Assembly: GCF_000376445.1 (NCBI RefSeq)
Contig: NZ_AQXI01000001.1
Coordinates: 714,962 to 778,961 of the forward strand
Length of the DNA stretch: 64,000 bases
Reading direction: 5' to 3'
Source of the DNA: Haladaptatus paucihalophilus DX253
Lineage (GTDB): Archaea; Halobacteriota; Halobacteria; Halobacteriales; Haladaptataceae
The notes below the pieces were generated by a model. It was not told the origin of the DNA. It saw only the letters and a list, made by a program, of their open reading frames with translations, and did no database searches. Below are positions 44,078-52,616 of this stretch, piece by piece. Both the position numbers and the translations under genes were made by a program. Each line of letters opens with the position of its first letter. The first letter of the stretch is position 1.

Positions 44078-44491
44078 TCAGCCGGTCTGCCACGGCCACG
44101 ACGTCGAGAAGTGCTGGCGACGGACCGCTTCGAACATCGCCAGCAGGCCGCCGCCGATGAGCGAGATGGTCCCCAGCCCTTTCGGTGACGTCGCCGGGAA
44201 GACGGTTCGATAGGTGAACGTGCGGTCCGCTCCCCGCACGTGCACCTTCACGTTCTTCGGCCGAAAACCGGGACGGGACGCACTGGGAAGCGACTCACTG
44301 GAATCAAAGGCGTACGTCTTTCCGTTGAGCGCACCGTCGACGACGTGCTGCTCCTGTGGCGTGAGCATCCCGTATTCGTAGACCGGTTGCCCCGTATACT
44401 CTCCGCTCGAACCCTGTTTAAACTCGTACTGAAGTGCACCGATGCTGAGGACTACCCCGGCAACGATCATGAACATGCCGAGAAAGAACAA
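44078..44491 (-). CDS. Haloarchaeal membrane protein
   Basis: About 137 aa. An N-terminal helix (GMFMIVAGVVLSIGALQYEF), an exposed domain with YGMLTPQEQHVVDGALNGKT, and a C-terminal helix (GLGTISLIGGGLLAMFEAV). The start is uncertain: TTG at 44491 or ATG at 44476; the frame continues upstream (RKRIRYG) without an ATG. Function unknown; the layout recurs among haloarchaeal membrane proteins. Confidence 0.65.
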   Translation of the reverse strand: MFFLGMFMIVAGVVLSIGALQYEFKQGSSGEYTGQPVYEYGMLTPQEQHVVDGALNGKTYAFDSSESLPSASRPGFRPKNVKVHVRGADRTFTYRTVFPATSPKGLGTISLIGGGLLAMFEAVRRQHFSTSWPWQTG

Positions 44492-44750
44492 TCCGTAACG
44501 TATCCTCTTCCGGTCGTATCCTTCCCGTTCGTGACCGCTAGTTCGTAGTGGCGTCCATCGTCCATCCGCGAACCGTCCAAGGGTGTGACGCCGAGAACGT
44601 CCGTCACGCGAAGTCCACTGTCCTCCATCGTGTGGACTCGGCGAGGTGCTCCGGATCGGTATCAGAATTGTCGTCTCGGCTTCTGCGGTCCGCTAAAAGA
44701 ACGTTCTTCGCGTTTTCGTGCGCGATACATGCGGAACTTATACAGATGCG

Positions 44751-45386
44751 TCAATCCGGGAGAGAGATGGTCAACCCAAGGCCGGGAGAATTTGGATCTT
44801 CGATAAATACGCGTGTCGGAACGCCCGTTCTCCAGACCGCGTCTATATCGCCGGGGTCGACAGTTCCGACAAACGGACCGGCGTCACCGTTCTGAATCTC
44901 ATCTTGACCAGGGTCGAAATACTCATCGTGAGGTTGCACCTGCCCACTGATGTCGATGGTGTAATCGTATCCGGGCCAATCCGGATTCCCGTCTCTCTCT
45001 ACTGAAACTGCTGCTTTGAGATTTGCTGTCGTCACATCGATCGTTAGCCATCCGTAGTCGTTATAAGTGACATTAATCTGAGTAATAGAATCGTCAGAGT
45101 CCATCCAGTAGTTGTCTACCCCGCCGTCACTAACCTGCCCATCCACGAAGTCCTTTCCCACACCGAGAATGTCGTCATCTCCGTTAGCCTGACCACCCTT
45201 TTCTAGGTCGTCGTAACCTGTGGCAGTGTGCACCTGATACTCCCAGTAATTACTATTGGAATAGACCCGTATTTCATCCGTGTTTGCCGTTGCCGTCCCG
45301 GTCGCAGCGATTCCACCGGCAACCCCGACTCCAGCGGTCGCAGTCGATCGGAGGAAACGTCGTCGTCCGAATTCTTTCTCACTCAT
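44751..45386 (-). CDS. Tat-exported protein of unknown function
   Basis: 211 aa. The Tat signal is MSEKEFGRRRFLRSTATAGV, followed by an Ala/Gly hydrophobic core ending ATANT. The mature part is acidic and rich in Asp, Asn and Tyr (beta-rich), with no cysteines, so it is probably secreted and free. It is notably less GC-rich than the neighbours. The region upstream is AT-rich (45404-45432). I do not recognise a family. Confidence 0.75.
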   Translation of the reverse strand: MSEKEFGRRRFLRSTATAGVGVAGGIAATGTATANTDEIRVYSNSNYWEYQVHTATGYDDLEKGGQANGDDDILGVGKDFVDGQVSDGGVDNYWMDSDDSITQINVTYNDYGWLTIDVTTANLKAAVSVERDGNPDWPGYDYTIDISGQVQPHDEYFDPGQDEIQNGDAGPFVGTVDPGDIDAVWRTGVPTRVFIEDPNSPGLGLTISLPD

Positions 45387-45614
45387 TGCTTTTGGATTCA
45401 AGGACGTTATATTATTATATTTTTCGGAACGGAAAAATATAAAATCCATCCCTTTCCAACTAGATCGTTCGATAGCTGATTTCCCGATGGTGGAAGAACC
45501 GCCCGGTGGATGAATATCGACAGGTCTTCCCGAGTGAAAGCCACTCAGGCGACGTACCGCAAGACGACCTCACGGGGCAACCTGTTCGTGGTCGACCGTG
45601 TACGTAGCCAAAGA

Positions 45615-46006
45615 TTGATTCTGGATACGTCGCTTCTCATCGAGTGATGAACAGCGACTCGGACGCCCTCGAAAAGGTGGACGAATTGGAGTCAAATGGC
45701 CATGCCCAGAAGATACCGGCCATGACGCTGCAGGAACTCTTCATCGGCATCGGTGCCAGCGACCTCCCGAAGTCCTAACGTGAAAAAATCGAAGCAGTCA
45801 TCGAACCTCGTCCTGTTCTCGAAACCACGGAAGCAATCGCTCGAAAGGCGGGATTCATCGATGGGACGCTACGCCGGGACGGAAATCGAATCGACATCGG
45901 TGATGCGACGATTGGCGCAACTGCCCTTCGAGAAGACGAACCGGTCGTAACGGGCAACAGCGAGCATTTCGGGCGTATCGACGGCATCGACGTTGAATCC
46001 TACTGA
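45615..46006 (+). pseudogene. Decayed PIN-domain (VapC-like) gene
   Basis: The opening LILDTSLLIE, then MNSDSDALEKVDELESNGHA, IPAMTLQELFIGIGAS and later DIGDATIGATALREDEPVVT and NSEHFGRIDGIDVESY match a PIN ribonuclease with its acidic residues. Two lesions break it: a one-base loss between GAG and ATG at 45644-45647, and an in-frame TAA at 45776. No antitoxin gene is recognisable upstream. It lies 14 bases before the displaced tRNA-Val fragment, so it may be part of a lost integrated element. Confidence 0.75.
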
Positions 46007-46019
46007 GAGCACAGAATCG

Positions 46020-46047
46020 TCAGAAACGGGTCGGGGAAGATTCGAAC
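46020..46047 (-). repeat. Displaced copy of the tRNA-Val 3' end (attachment-site remnant)
   Basis: 28 bases matching 46190-46217 at 26 positions. On the minus strand it reads TTCGAATCTTCCCCGACCC and then GTTTCTGA, i.e. the T-loop, acceptor end and 3' flank of the tRNA. It is 170 bases from the real copy. Confidence 0.8.
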
Positions 46048-46189
46048 CACGTCTCGTCTACTTCGAACTTTGTGGAGACGTTCCTGCTCGTTCACTTCGT
46101 TCACTCCACGGGCACGCGACTCCGCGAGTTCGAACTGCCGGACCATTTCGACGTCGTAGATTCCTCGCTACGCTCGTCGTGTAGCGTCA

Positions 46190-46217
46190 TCAGAAATGGG
46201 TCGGGGCAGATTCGAAC
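46190..46217 (-). repeat. tRNA-Val 3' end, matching copy
   Basis: The last 20 bases of the tRNA gene plus eight bases of flank; partner of 46020-46047. The 142 bases between hold two short hairpins (CGTCTC...GAGACG near 46052-46082 and CGCTAC...GTAGCG near 46166-46186) but no gene. Confidence 0.8.
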
Positions 46218-46271
46218 TGCCGATCTGCTCCGTGTGAAGGAGCTGTCATAACCGGACTAGACTACCGACCC
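46198..46271 (-). tRNA. tRNA-Val (anticodon CAC)
   Basis: 74 bases. The acceptor stem GGGTCGG pairs with CCGACCC. The anticodon arm is GCTCC-TTCACAC-GGAGC, which puts CAC at positions 34-36. The T-arm is GGCAG-TTCGAAT-CTGCC. CCA is not encoded. It reads GUG valine codons. The 3' end serves as an apparent integration site. Confidence 0.95.
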
Positions 46272-46367
46272 GCACGCAGTTCATCGTTTTCCTGCACCGG
46301 ACTTAAGGCTTGCTTTCGAGAGCGGGCGGCCACCACGACCAAGGGCCGTCGATGCCGACCCCCGAGC

Positions 46368-47669
46368 ATGACCGACTGGACCGTTATAAACGTCGCCGAC
46401 GCGGACCCCGGCGTTCTGGACGGCTCGAAATCCCTCAACGAGGTGCTGTCGGCCCACGCGCGGGCGCGGACGAAGTTTGTGCTCCCCGAGGGGCGCTACC
46501 ACCTCGACGGGCCGTTCGTCCACAACGATTGCGAGGCGATTGCGGTGGTGGGCGACCCGCACGCCACGCTGATCGTGAGCGACCCCGACCAACAGTACTG
46601 CCTCGACGTCGGCGGCGACTGGGGCGTCTCACCCGGCGCGTCGGCGACGACGGTCGAAATCCGGAACCTCACGTTCGATATGACGGCTGACGGCGTGGGC
46701 GCGCAAGCCGTCTCGGCGCGGGCGAGCGAGGACCTAAAAATCGAGGGCGTGACCGTCGACGGCGAGTGCGCCTCGGCGGGGAAGAAGGCCCTCGGTGCGA
46801 TTTACGCGGCGGTCACGCATCCGGAGGGGGCGGGCGTCGTGTCCGTCTCGCTCCCGGACGGTTGTGCGTTCGCCCCGGAGAGCTACCCCGACCAGTCGCC
46901 CGCGGAGTCCCAGACCAGCCACCCCATCGGGGTCAACGTCTCCGACGACCACCGCGGCGAGTTGACGTTTCGGGACTGCCGCGTCGAAGGCTGGGTGAAC
47001 AACGGCGGCTACCTCGCGGGCGGGGAAGGTCCGTGTCTCGTCGAGGGCGGCCTCTGGAAGAACAACGGCAACGCGAATCTCCGCTTGGGCGACGGCGACG
47101 AAGCCCGCGACGTGCGAATCGAGGTGGACGAGACGAGCTACACGGGGTGCGGCCTCTGGCTACAGGAGGGTGACTGCCGCGTCTCCGGCAGTGAACTCCG
47201 CCTGCCGAACTGTGACAACGACGGTCTCCGCGTTTCGAGTCGCTCCGCCCGCGTACGCGGATTGAAAATCGACTGCACCTCGTCGGCGCGCCCCATCAAG
47301 GTCAACGACGGGGACGGGCCGGTCGTGCTGGAGGACGTCGAACTCGTGGACTCGGGCGACGGGTCGAAACACGGCTACGCCGTCGAACTGTGGCGGGAAA
47401 ACACCGAACTTCGGAACTGCCGCTTCGCGTTTCGGAACGGGGACGAAAATCGCAACGGCATCAACGTCCTCGGGACGCGAACCGTCTTCGACGGCGTGAC
47501 GGCGACGCACGACGCCGACGGCACGACGGTGCTCGTCAAGGCCGACGACGCGACGTTCCGGAACTCGACGTTCGGCGGGCGCGTCGATGTGGATAGAAAA
47601 AACGCGTCGGAGCCGCGCGTCGAGGACAGCGATTTCACCGCGTGTGAGTGTATCGGCTTCGACGGCTAG
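46368..47669 (+). CDS. Right-handed beta-helix protein
   Basis: 433 aa with repeated strand-turn motifs of the pectate-lyase-like fold: VEIRNLTFDMTADGVGAQAV, LKIEGVTVDGECAS, LTFRDCRVEGWVNNGGYLAG, VRGLKIDCTSSARPIKVNDG and LEDVELVDSGDGS. There is no signal peptide. Haloarchaeal proteins of this kind may bind or cleave polysaccharide, but no catalytic site is clear. Its TAG overlaps the opposite gene's stop (CTAG). Confidence 0.85.
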   Translation: MTDWTVINVADADPGVLDGSKSLNEVLSAHARARTKFVLPEGRYHLDGPFVHNDCEAIAVVGDPHATLIVSDPDQQYCLDVGGDWGVSPGASATTVEIRNLTFDMTADGVGAQAVSARASEDLKIEGVTVDGECASAGKKALGAIYAAVTHPEGAGVVSVSLPDGCAFAPESYPDQSPAESQTSHPIGVNVSDDHRGELTFRDCRVEGWVNNGGYLAGGEGPCLVEGGLWKNNGNANLRLGDGDEARDVRIEVDETSYTGCGLWLQEGDCRVSGSELRLPNCDNDGLRVSSRSARVRGLKIDCTSSARPIKVNDGDGPVVLEDVELVDSGDGSKHGYAVELWRENTELRNCRFAFRNGDENRNGINVLGTRTVFDGVTATHDADGTTVLVKADDATFRNSTFGGRVDVDRKNASEPRVEDSDFTACECIGFDG

Positions 47670-47911
47670 CTCATCCGCATTCGATTTTTCGCGTCCCGCA
47701 TCGCGGACCGCGACCGTTCTTTCGCTCTGTGCTCCGCGTCGCGGAGGTTTTCGCGCATTCGTTCGCGTCGTGACGGCTCGGTGGGTCGCTCTCGTCCGGT
47801 CACCTCGCGGGCCTTTCGCTCGACGGGTCGTAGTTCTTCGCGCACTCCACGCCCGAGATGACTTCCGGCATGTCGGAGGTGGTGCCACGCGTCTTTGAAG
47901 TGTGCGTTCAT
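47666..47911 (-). CDS. Small charged helical protein (DUF7553-like)
   Basis: 81 aa, starting MNAHFKDAWHHLRHAGSHLG and then GVREELRPVERKAREVTG, with Arg/Glu-rich helices throughout. It resembles a short conserved haloarchaeal family (I believe DUF7553). Unusually basic for a haloarchaeal protein, suggesting nucleic acid or membrane contact. The stop overlaps the stop of the opposite beta-helix gene. Confidence 0.7.
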   Translation of the reverse strand: MNAHFKDAWHHLRHAGSHLGRGVREELRPVERKAREVTGRERPTEPSRRERMRENLRDAEHRAKERSRSAMRDAKNRMRMS

Positions 47912-48024
47912 CGTTCTCTCCGATTATGTTGCTACGCGCGGGTCAGATATAATCGTTCCGTCGGTATTCGGCGGGAGTGTCGGTTCAAAAACGGTTTTAC
48001 CGCGGGCCAAGAAAGAACGCATGT

Positions 48025-48978
48025 ATGTTTACGCGGCTTTCGATTCCGACGCCGTTTCAAATCGGACCGGTGAACGCCTATCTCGCGGGGCGGACGCTGG
48101 TCGACCCGGGTCCGGGAAGTGAGGAAGCATGGACCGCGCTGCTCGACGGATTGGAGCGACACGACCTCGCTCCCACGGACATCGAACAGGTGCTCATCAC
48201 GCACCCCCACCCCGACCACTTCGGGTCGGCAAAACGGCTTCGAGAATCGGGTGCCCGCATCGTCGCCAGTACCGAAGCGGCCGCCATCGTCCGGGACTTC
48301 GGCGACCGACTCGCGTACGAACAGGAATACTTCGCCGACTTCTTCGACCGCTGTGGAATGGCCGAAACGACCGCCAAAACGGTTACCGACCTGCCGGAGG
48401 CCTACCTCTCTGTGGCCCCCGGCGTCGAAACCGACCTCGAACTCGACGACGGCGAGTCCGTTACCGTCGAGGGCGTCGAACTGACTGCGGAGGCCGTGCA
48501 GGGCCACTCGTCCGGCGAGACCATCTTCACGTTCGAGCACGACGGACAATCGAAGGCCATCGTCGGCGACCACGTGCTCGCCGACATCACGCCGAACCCG
48601 CTCCTCCAACCGCCCGCGGAAGAAGGCGACCGTCGTCCGCGCGTCCTCCCAGCGTTCAATCGCTCGCTCTCGGCGCTCCGGGACCGTGACCTCGATTACC
48701 TCCTGCCGGGCCACCGCGAGGAGATAACGGACCCGGCGGAACGAATCGACGAAATCCTCGCCGCACACGAAGAGCGGACGGAGAACGTCCGTGCGCTCGT
48801 CGACGGCCCGACGACCGCGTTCGACGTGATGACCGAACTGTTCGGCGACCTCCCCGCGACGGAGTACTTCCCCGGAATGAGCGAGGCGGTGGGACACCTC
48901 GACGTCCTCGAAGAGCGGGGCGAAGTGAACCGACACGAACAAGGTGGCGTCGTCGTGTACGAAGGAGTAACTCAATGA
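48025..48978 (+). CDS. MBL-fold hydrolase with C-terminal winged helix
   Basis: 317 aa metallo-beta-lactamase-fold protein. The metal motif is THPHPDHFGS, with GHSSGETIF, VGDHVLADITP and LLPGHRE. The last 60 residues form a winged-helix-like domain, as in the LACTB2 and glyoxalase-II-like group. The start MFTRLSIPTPF at 48025 is chosen over 47977; TTTTAC about 30 bases upstream fits. It overlaps the next gene by ATGA. Confidence 0.88.
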   Translation: MFTRLSIPTPFQIGPVNAYLAGRTLVDPGPGSEEAWTALLDGLERHDLAPTDIEQVLITHPHPDHFGSAKRLRESGARIVASTEAAAIVRDFGDRLAYEQEYFADFFDRCGMAETTAKTVTDLPEAYLSVAPGVETDLELDDGESVTVEGVELTAEAVQGHSSGETIFTFEHDGQSKAIVGDHVLADITPNPLLQPPAEEGDRRPRVLPAFNRSLSALRDRDLDYLLPGHREEITDPAERIDEILAAHEERTENVRALVDGPTTAFDVMTELFGDLPATEYFPGMSEAVGHLDVLEERGEVNRHEQGGVVVYEGVTQ

Positions 48979-50693
48979 ACGAACTGCAACCTGTCGCGCT
49001 CGGTGACGAACCCGCAGACCTCGTGATTCGGAACGGTCGCGTCCTCATGCCGGAACTGTGCGAGTTTCAGGCGCGCGACGTCGTGGTCAAAAACAATCGC
49101 GTCGCAGCGCTGCCCGAGGACGGCACCGAGTCGATAGGTGACGAGACGACGGTCATCAACGCTAGTGATCGCGTCGTCACCCCCGGTTTCATCGACGCAC
49201 ACACGCACATCGACCTCCACCAGACGTTCGAGAACGCCTACCACTACGCCCTCGAAGGCGGCACGACGACGGTCGTGACCGAGGTTTCCGGGTTCGGTCC
49301 CACATTCGGCGTGGAGGGCGTCGAACAGTTGCTCGCCGCGACCTCCTACCTCCCAATTCGGGTGTTCGCCACGGTCCCGCCCCAACCCCTCATCGACACG
49401 TTCGAACCGGCGCGCGCGGACGCCGAATCGCTGACGGACCTCCTCGGCGACGCTCGCGTCGTCGGCGTCGGCGAAACCGACTGGATTCACGCGGTCGGCC
49501 GCGACTCGCCGACGGAGGAACTGTACGAGCGCGCCCACCTCGAAGGCAAGACCGTCACCGGCCACGGCGCGGGCTGTTCCGGCGAGAAACTACAGGCGTT
49601 CGCCACCATCGTGGACGACGACCACGAGTCCATAACGGGCGAAGACATCATCGAACGCGTCGAGAACGGCATCCACGCCGTGGGTCGCTGTGGGTCGATT
49701 CGGGACGACATGGCGGCGGTCGGCGAGGCCTACGAGGAGGTCGGCGCGGCCGAAATCTCGCTCTCGACCGACGGAATGTGGCCCCGCGAACTCATCGGCG
49801 AGGGGTACATGGACGTGGTAGTGCGCCGAGCCATCGAGGAGGGCGTCGCGCCCGCGGACGCCATCCGCATGGCGACGCTCAACCCCGCCCGCCACTTCGA
49901 CCTGCCGAACCTCGGGTCGCTCGCGCCGGGCAACATCGCCGACATCCTGCTCATCGACGACCTGGAAACCGTCAACGTCACCACGGTCATCAACGGCGGC
50001 GAGGTCGTCTACAACAACCACGAGACGACCGTCGCCCCGCGCTCCTACGAGTATCCGGACCACTTCTACGACAGCGTGAACGTCAGCACCGACCCGGAGG
50101 AGTTCCGCGTGCCCGCCGACGTAGCGGACGACGGCGAGGTCCGCGCCATCGAGTACCGCGAAGGCCTGATTTCGGGCCAGACGCGGGTTCGACCGCCGGT
50201 CGAGGACGGGGAACTCGTCGCCGCACCCGAAGACGGCCTGCTGAAAGTCACCCTTCTCGACCGGCACCCGGACGGGGACGGAACCGGTTTCACCGGCTTC
50301 GTGACCGGCTTCGGTCCGGTGGAAGGAGCGGTTGCGACCAGCCTCGTCTGGGAGACGCCCGGCGTGCTTGCGCTCGGGAGCGGCGAGGACCTCAGACGCG
50401 CCGTCGCCCACGTCAACGAGATGGGCGGCGGTTGGGCGGTCGTCAGGGACGGCGACGTGGTTGCCGAACTCCCGACTCGAATCGCCGGCGTCTGCTCGGA
50501 TCTCGAAGTCGAGGAAACGGCGAAGCTGTACACCGCCATCGAGAGTGCGTTCCGTAGCCTCGGCACGGACGTCGAACGGCCGATGATCGGTATTCAGACG
50601 CTGACCTTCCCCGGCGTCCCCTCGCTAAAACTGTCGTTCTCGGGCTACGCCGACATCTTCTCGCGTGAAATCGTCGGCCTGACGCCCGAATAG
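48975..50693 (+). CDS. Adenine deaminase-like amidohydrolase
   Basis: 572 aa. It has the layout of adenine deaminase: N-terminal LVIRNGRVLMPE, metal motif GFIDAHTHIDLHQ, then GHGAGCSGEKLQAF, DDDHESITGEDI, NPARHFDLPNLGSLAPGNIAD, and the C-terminal domain with ATSLVWETPGVLALG and NEMGGGWAVV. The canonical Ade segments around DPHEIANV are changed (TEVSGFGPTFG), so the substrate may differ. It is co-transcribed with the MBL gene through an ATGA overlap. Confidence 0.8.
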   Translation: MNELQPVALGDEPADLVIRNGRVLMPELCEFQARDVVVKNNRVAALPEDGTESIGDETTVINASDRVVTPGFIDAHTHIDLHQTFENAYHYALEGGTTTVVTEVSGFGPTFGVEGVEQLLAATSYLPIRVFATVPPQPLIDTFEPARADAESLTDLLGDARVVGVGETDWIHAVGRDSPTEELYERAHLEGKTVTGHGAGCSGEKLQAFATIVDDDHESITGEDIIERVENGIHAVGRCGSIRDDMAAVGEAYEEVGAAEISLSTDGMWPRELIGEGYMDVVVRRAIEEGVAPADAIRMATLNPARHFDLPNLGSLAPGNIADILLIDDLETVNVTTVINGGEVVYNNHETTVAPRSYEYPDHFYDSVNVSTDPEEFRVPADVADDGEVRAIEYREGLISGQTRVRPPVEDGELVAAPEDGLLKVTLLDRHPDGDGTGFTGFVTGFGPVEGAVATSLVWETPGVLALGSGEDLRRAVAHVNEMGGGWAVVRDGDVVAELPTRIAGVCSDLEVEETAKLYTAIESAFRSLGTDVERPMIGIQTLTFPGVPSLKLSFSGYADIFSREIVGLTPE

Positions 50694-50720
50694 TCGGCGG
50701 GAATTTTCGACATTCCTCTC

Positions 50721-50776
50721 GACTCTTTCCTACTCCCTTGGCTCTTTCTCACTCCTTCGGCTCTTTCCTTTCTCGC
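50721..50776. repeat. Three degenerate ~19-bp pyrimidine-rich repeats
   Basis: CTCTTTCCTACTCCCTTGG, CTCTTTCTCACTCCTTCGG and CTCTTTCCTTTCTCGCCT lie in a row after the amidohydrolase stop. The T/C-rich character suggests a plus-strand terminator region that expanded. Confidence 0.6.
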
Positions 50777-50986
50777 CTACTCGCTCGCTTCTACCTCCTC
50801 TCCCCCGTGTTCTCGAATCGTTCGAATCTGCTCGTACGGGAAGAAGTTTCTCCCGCCTTTTCGGTGCAGCCAAACCCCCGTGTCGTAGAACTCGAGTTCG
50901 TCGCCTTCGACCGGCGATACGATGTTCTGATCTTTCCCCCGTTTGCCACTCGGGACGAGGTACACGTCGTACTCGTTCTCTGGCAT
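50777..50986 (-). CDS. Small conserved haloarchaeal protein
   Basis: 69 aa, starting MPENEYDVYLVPSGKRGKDQ, with a compact beta fold (GDELEFYDTGVWLHRKGG) and ending in EQIRTIREHGGEEVEASE. I do not recognise a family. It follows the HalOD1 gene on the same strand by 40 bases; an in-frame extension upstream would run into that gene and is rejected. Confidence 0.7.
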   Translation of the reverse strand: MPENEYDVYLVPSGKRGKDQNIVSPVEGDELEFYDTGVWLHRKGGRNFFPYEQIRTIREHGGEEVEASE

Positions 50987-51026
50987 GGGGCGAATACGTC
51001 GAACACGGCCAAAAGCGTAGTGGGCG

Positions 51027-51305
51027 CTACGAGTCCTCGTAGATGGTGACTCGACCGTTTCGTTCGACGACGACGGCGAACCCTTTGTGGATGAACTCGA
51101 CCCGCCTCGGGACGCGTTTCTCGGAGTGGCGACCGAACAGGTCCTCCAGTGCATCCGGGTCGATGCTCTCGTACAGCGGTTCTATCTCCGTCGAACTGCT
51201 GTCAGTCACTTCGGCGATAGCGTCGATAACCGTCTCGGCTATCGGACCGCCCTCGTGAACCGTCTCGTAGAGGGGCGTCCGATGCTCGTTCGACTCCCGG
51301 CTCAT
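51027..51305 (-). CDS. HalOD1 output-domain protein
   Basis: 92 aa made up of a single halobacterial output domain: HRTPLYETVHEGGPIAETVI, IEPLYESIDPDALEDLF and VEFIHKGFAVVVERNGRVTI. Such domains are thought to be signalling outputs in haloarchaea; standalone versions are common. It is upstream of the 69-residue gene and divergent from nothing obvious. Confidence 0.88.
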   Translation of the reverse strand: MSRESNEHRTPLYETVHEGGPIAETVIDAIAEVTDSSSTEIEPLYESIDPDALEDLFGRHSEKRVPRRVEFIHKGFAVVVERNGRVTIYEDS

Positions 51306-51410
51306 GTCAAATACCTCCTTTCGCTCGCACGGAAAACGATATCGCTCGCATCCTTTGTTTGGAGGCGTACCATAAACGGAATGTTTGGGGTTTCGTAGTT
51401 CATATCTTTA

Positions 51411-52079
51411 TTACCCCTCCCGTGATTCCACCGAGTCGCTGCGGGGCAACAGCGTCGCTTCGAGCATTCGCTCCAATCCCCGCCGGAGGCGACCGGACGC
51501 GGCTTGCGGCGAGATGTCGAGCGTTTCGGCGAGTTCCGAGAGCGAGGTCTTGCGGGGAACGTGAAAGTACCCCGATGCGAACGCCGTCGAGAGGGCTTCC
51601 CGCTGCTCGTCGGTCAACCCGTATCGTTTCGTCGGGAACTCGTCGACGGGATAGATGCGACGGACCTCGTACGAAATCGACCGCTCGTCGCAGGCCTCCC
51701 GGAACCGCGTGGTCGAGTCGTGGTCCGGGAACCGAATCCGGAACAGCCAGCCCTCCTCGTTCCCGACGGTATCGAGGAGCGTCGCGTCCTGTCCGGTCAG
51801 AATCTCGTGGATACCTTGGGCCGAATCCGACCAGACGAGGCGGCAGAGCGCCCCGTTCTCAGTTTCGCTGAGGACGGCGATGGATTCGAGCGCCGGTGTC
51901 TCCGGCGTGATATCGGCGAGAAATGACGTGTCGTCCGTGGCGACCCAGACGAACGGCATCGAACACTCCCGCGTCGGCACGATACGCTCCAACTCGATAC
52001 GGATGTCGGACCGATACGAGAACAACTCCCCGAGCGCGAACTCATCATGTGGGAGTCGCAGTTCGACGACGACGTTCAC
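51411..52079 (-). CDS. Bat-type HTH-10 transcription regulator
   Basis: 222 aa. The GTG at 52079 gives MNVVVELRLPHDEFALGELF, the usual opening of this class. The C-terminal HTH-10 domain reads LTDEQREALSTAFASGYFHV, then SLSELAETLDISPQAASGRL. The N-terminal half is the beta-rich domain of bacterio-opsin-activator-like proteins. It is a paralogue of the gene at 42902-43549. Targets unknown; an in-frame longer reading to 52250 is less likely. Confidence 0.87.
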   Translation of the reverse strand: MNVVVELRLPHDEFALGELFSYRSDIRIELERIVPTRECSMPFVWVATDDTSFLADITPETPALESIAVLSETENGALCRLVWSDSAQGIHEILTGQDATLLDTVGNEEGWLFRIRFPDHDSTTRFREACDERSISYEVRRIYPVDEFPTKRYGLTDEQREALSTAFASGYFHVPRKTSLSELAETLDISPQAASGRLRRGLERMLEATLLPRSDSVESREG

Positions 52080-52360
52080 GGGGGACAATAGGGCACGGCA
52101 TGCGTCAATCCTTTCGGCCATTCGCGGGGGTCCGCCGCGCACGAGACGATGATGATGCGCATAACTTACGCATATTGACGGCGTTGGAATGCCGTGACCA
52201 CCGCGTTCGACCCCCGCGAATTCACATCGAGTTGGACACTCCACAAACACGGTTGAATCGCAAGACGGGATTGGGGTGCTTTGGAGTTATAAATAGTTAT
52301 GAATTCTGCCAGGCGATAATCTATTTATACGGGTGTGGCTCAGGCTCGGGTGAAGTTGCA

Positions 52361-52540
52361 ATGTTCGCACCGATTCGACGCGCGACACTGTTTGCCCTGT
52401 ACCAGCTCAGCGTCTTGGCCGGAATCTGCCTGCTTCCGGTCGCTCTCGTCGCTCGACGGGCAGGGGTTCCGTTTCCCATGCACCGAGTAGTGGCGTCCCT
52501 GGCGACGTCCTACGAGAAGACGAAGGACGCACAGCCCTGA
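52361..52540 (+). CDS. 59-residue membrane protein
   Basis: Starts MFAPIRRATLFALYQLSVLA with one or two hydrophobic stretches, then RRAGVPFPMHRVVASLATSY and a polar end. The ATG is preceded by ATTTATACG about 36 bases upstream. A short conserved haloarchaeal protein of unknown function, on the same strand as psmB, 76 bases before it. Confidence 0.7.
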   Translation: MFAPIRRATLFALYQLSVLAGICLLPVALVARRAGVPFPMHRVVASLATSYEKTKDAQP

Positions 52541-52583
52541 TATCGCCGCTCGTTTTATCCCTCGTTACACCCCGGAAGGGTTG

Positions 52584-52592
52584 GTTTTATCA
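52584..52592 (+). promoter_or_regulatory. TATA element for psmB
   Basis: GTTTTATCA centred 29 bases before the ATG at 52617. Confidence 0.7.
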
Positions 52593-52616
52593 GTGCTGAC
52601 GGATTACGTTCGGGTA

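Noticed and set aside
45513-45614. Antitoxin remnant before the PIN pseudogene
   Set aside because: The open frame (MNIDRSSRVKATQ...) shows no AbrB, RHH or other antitoxin motif.
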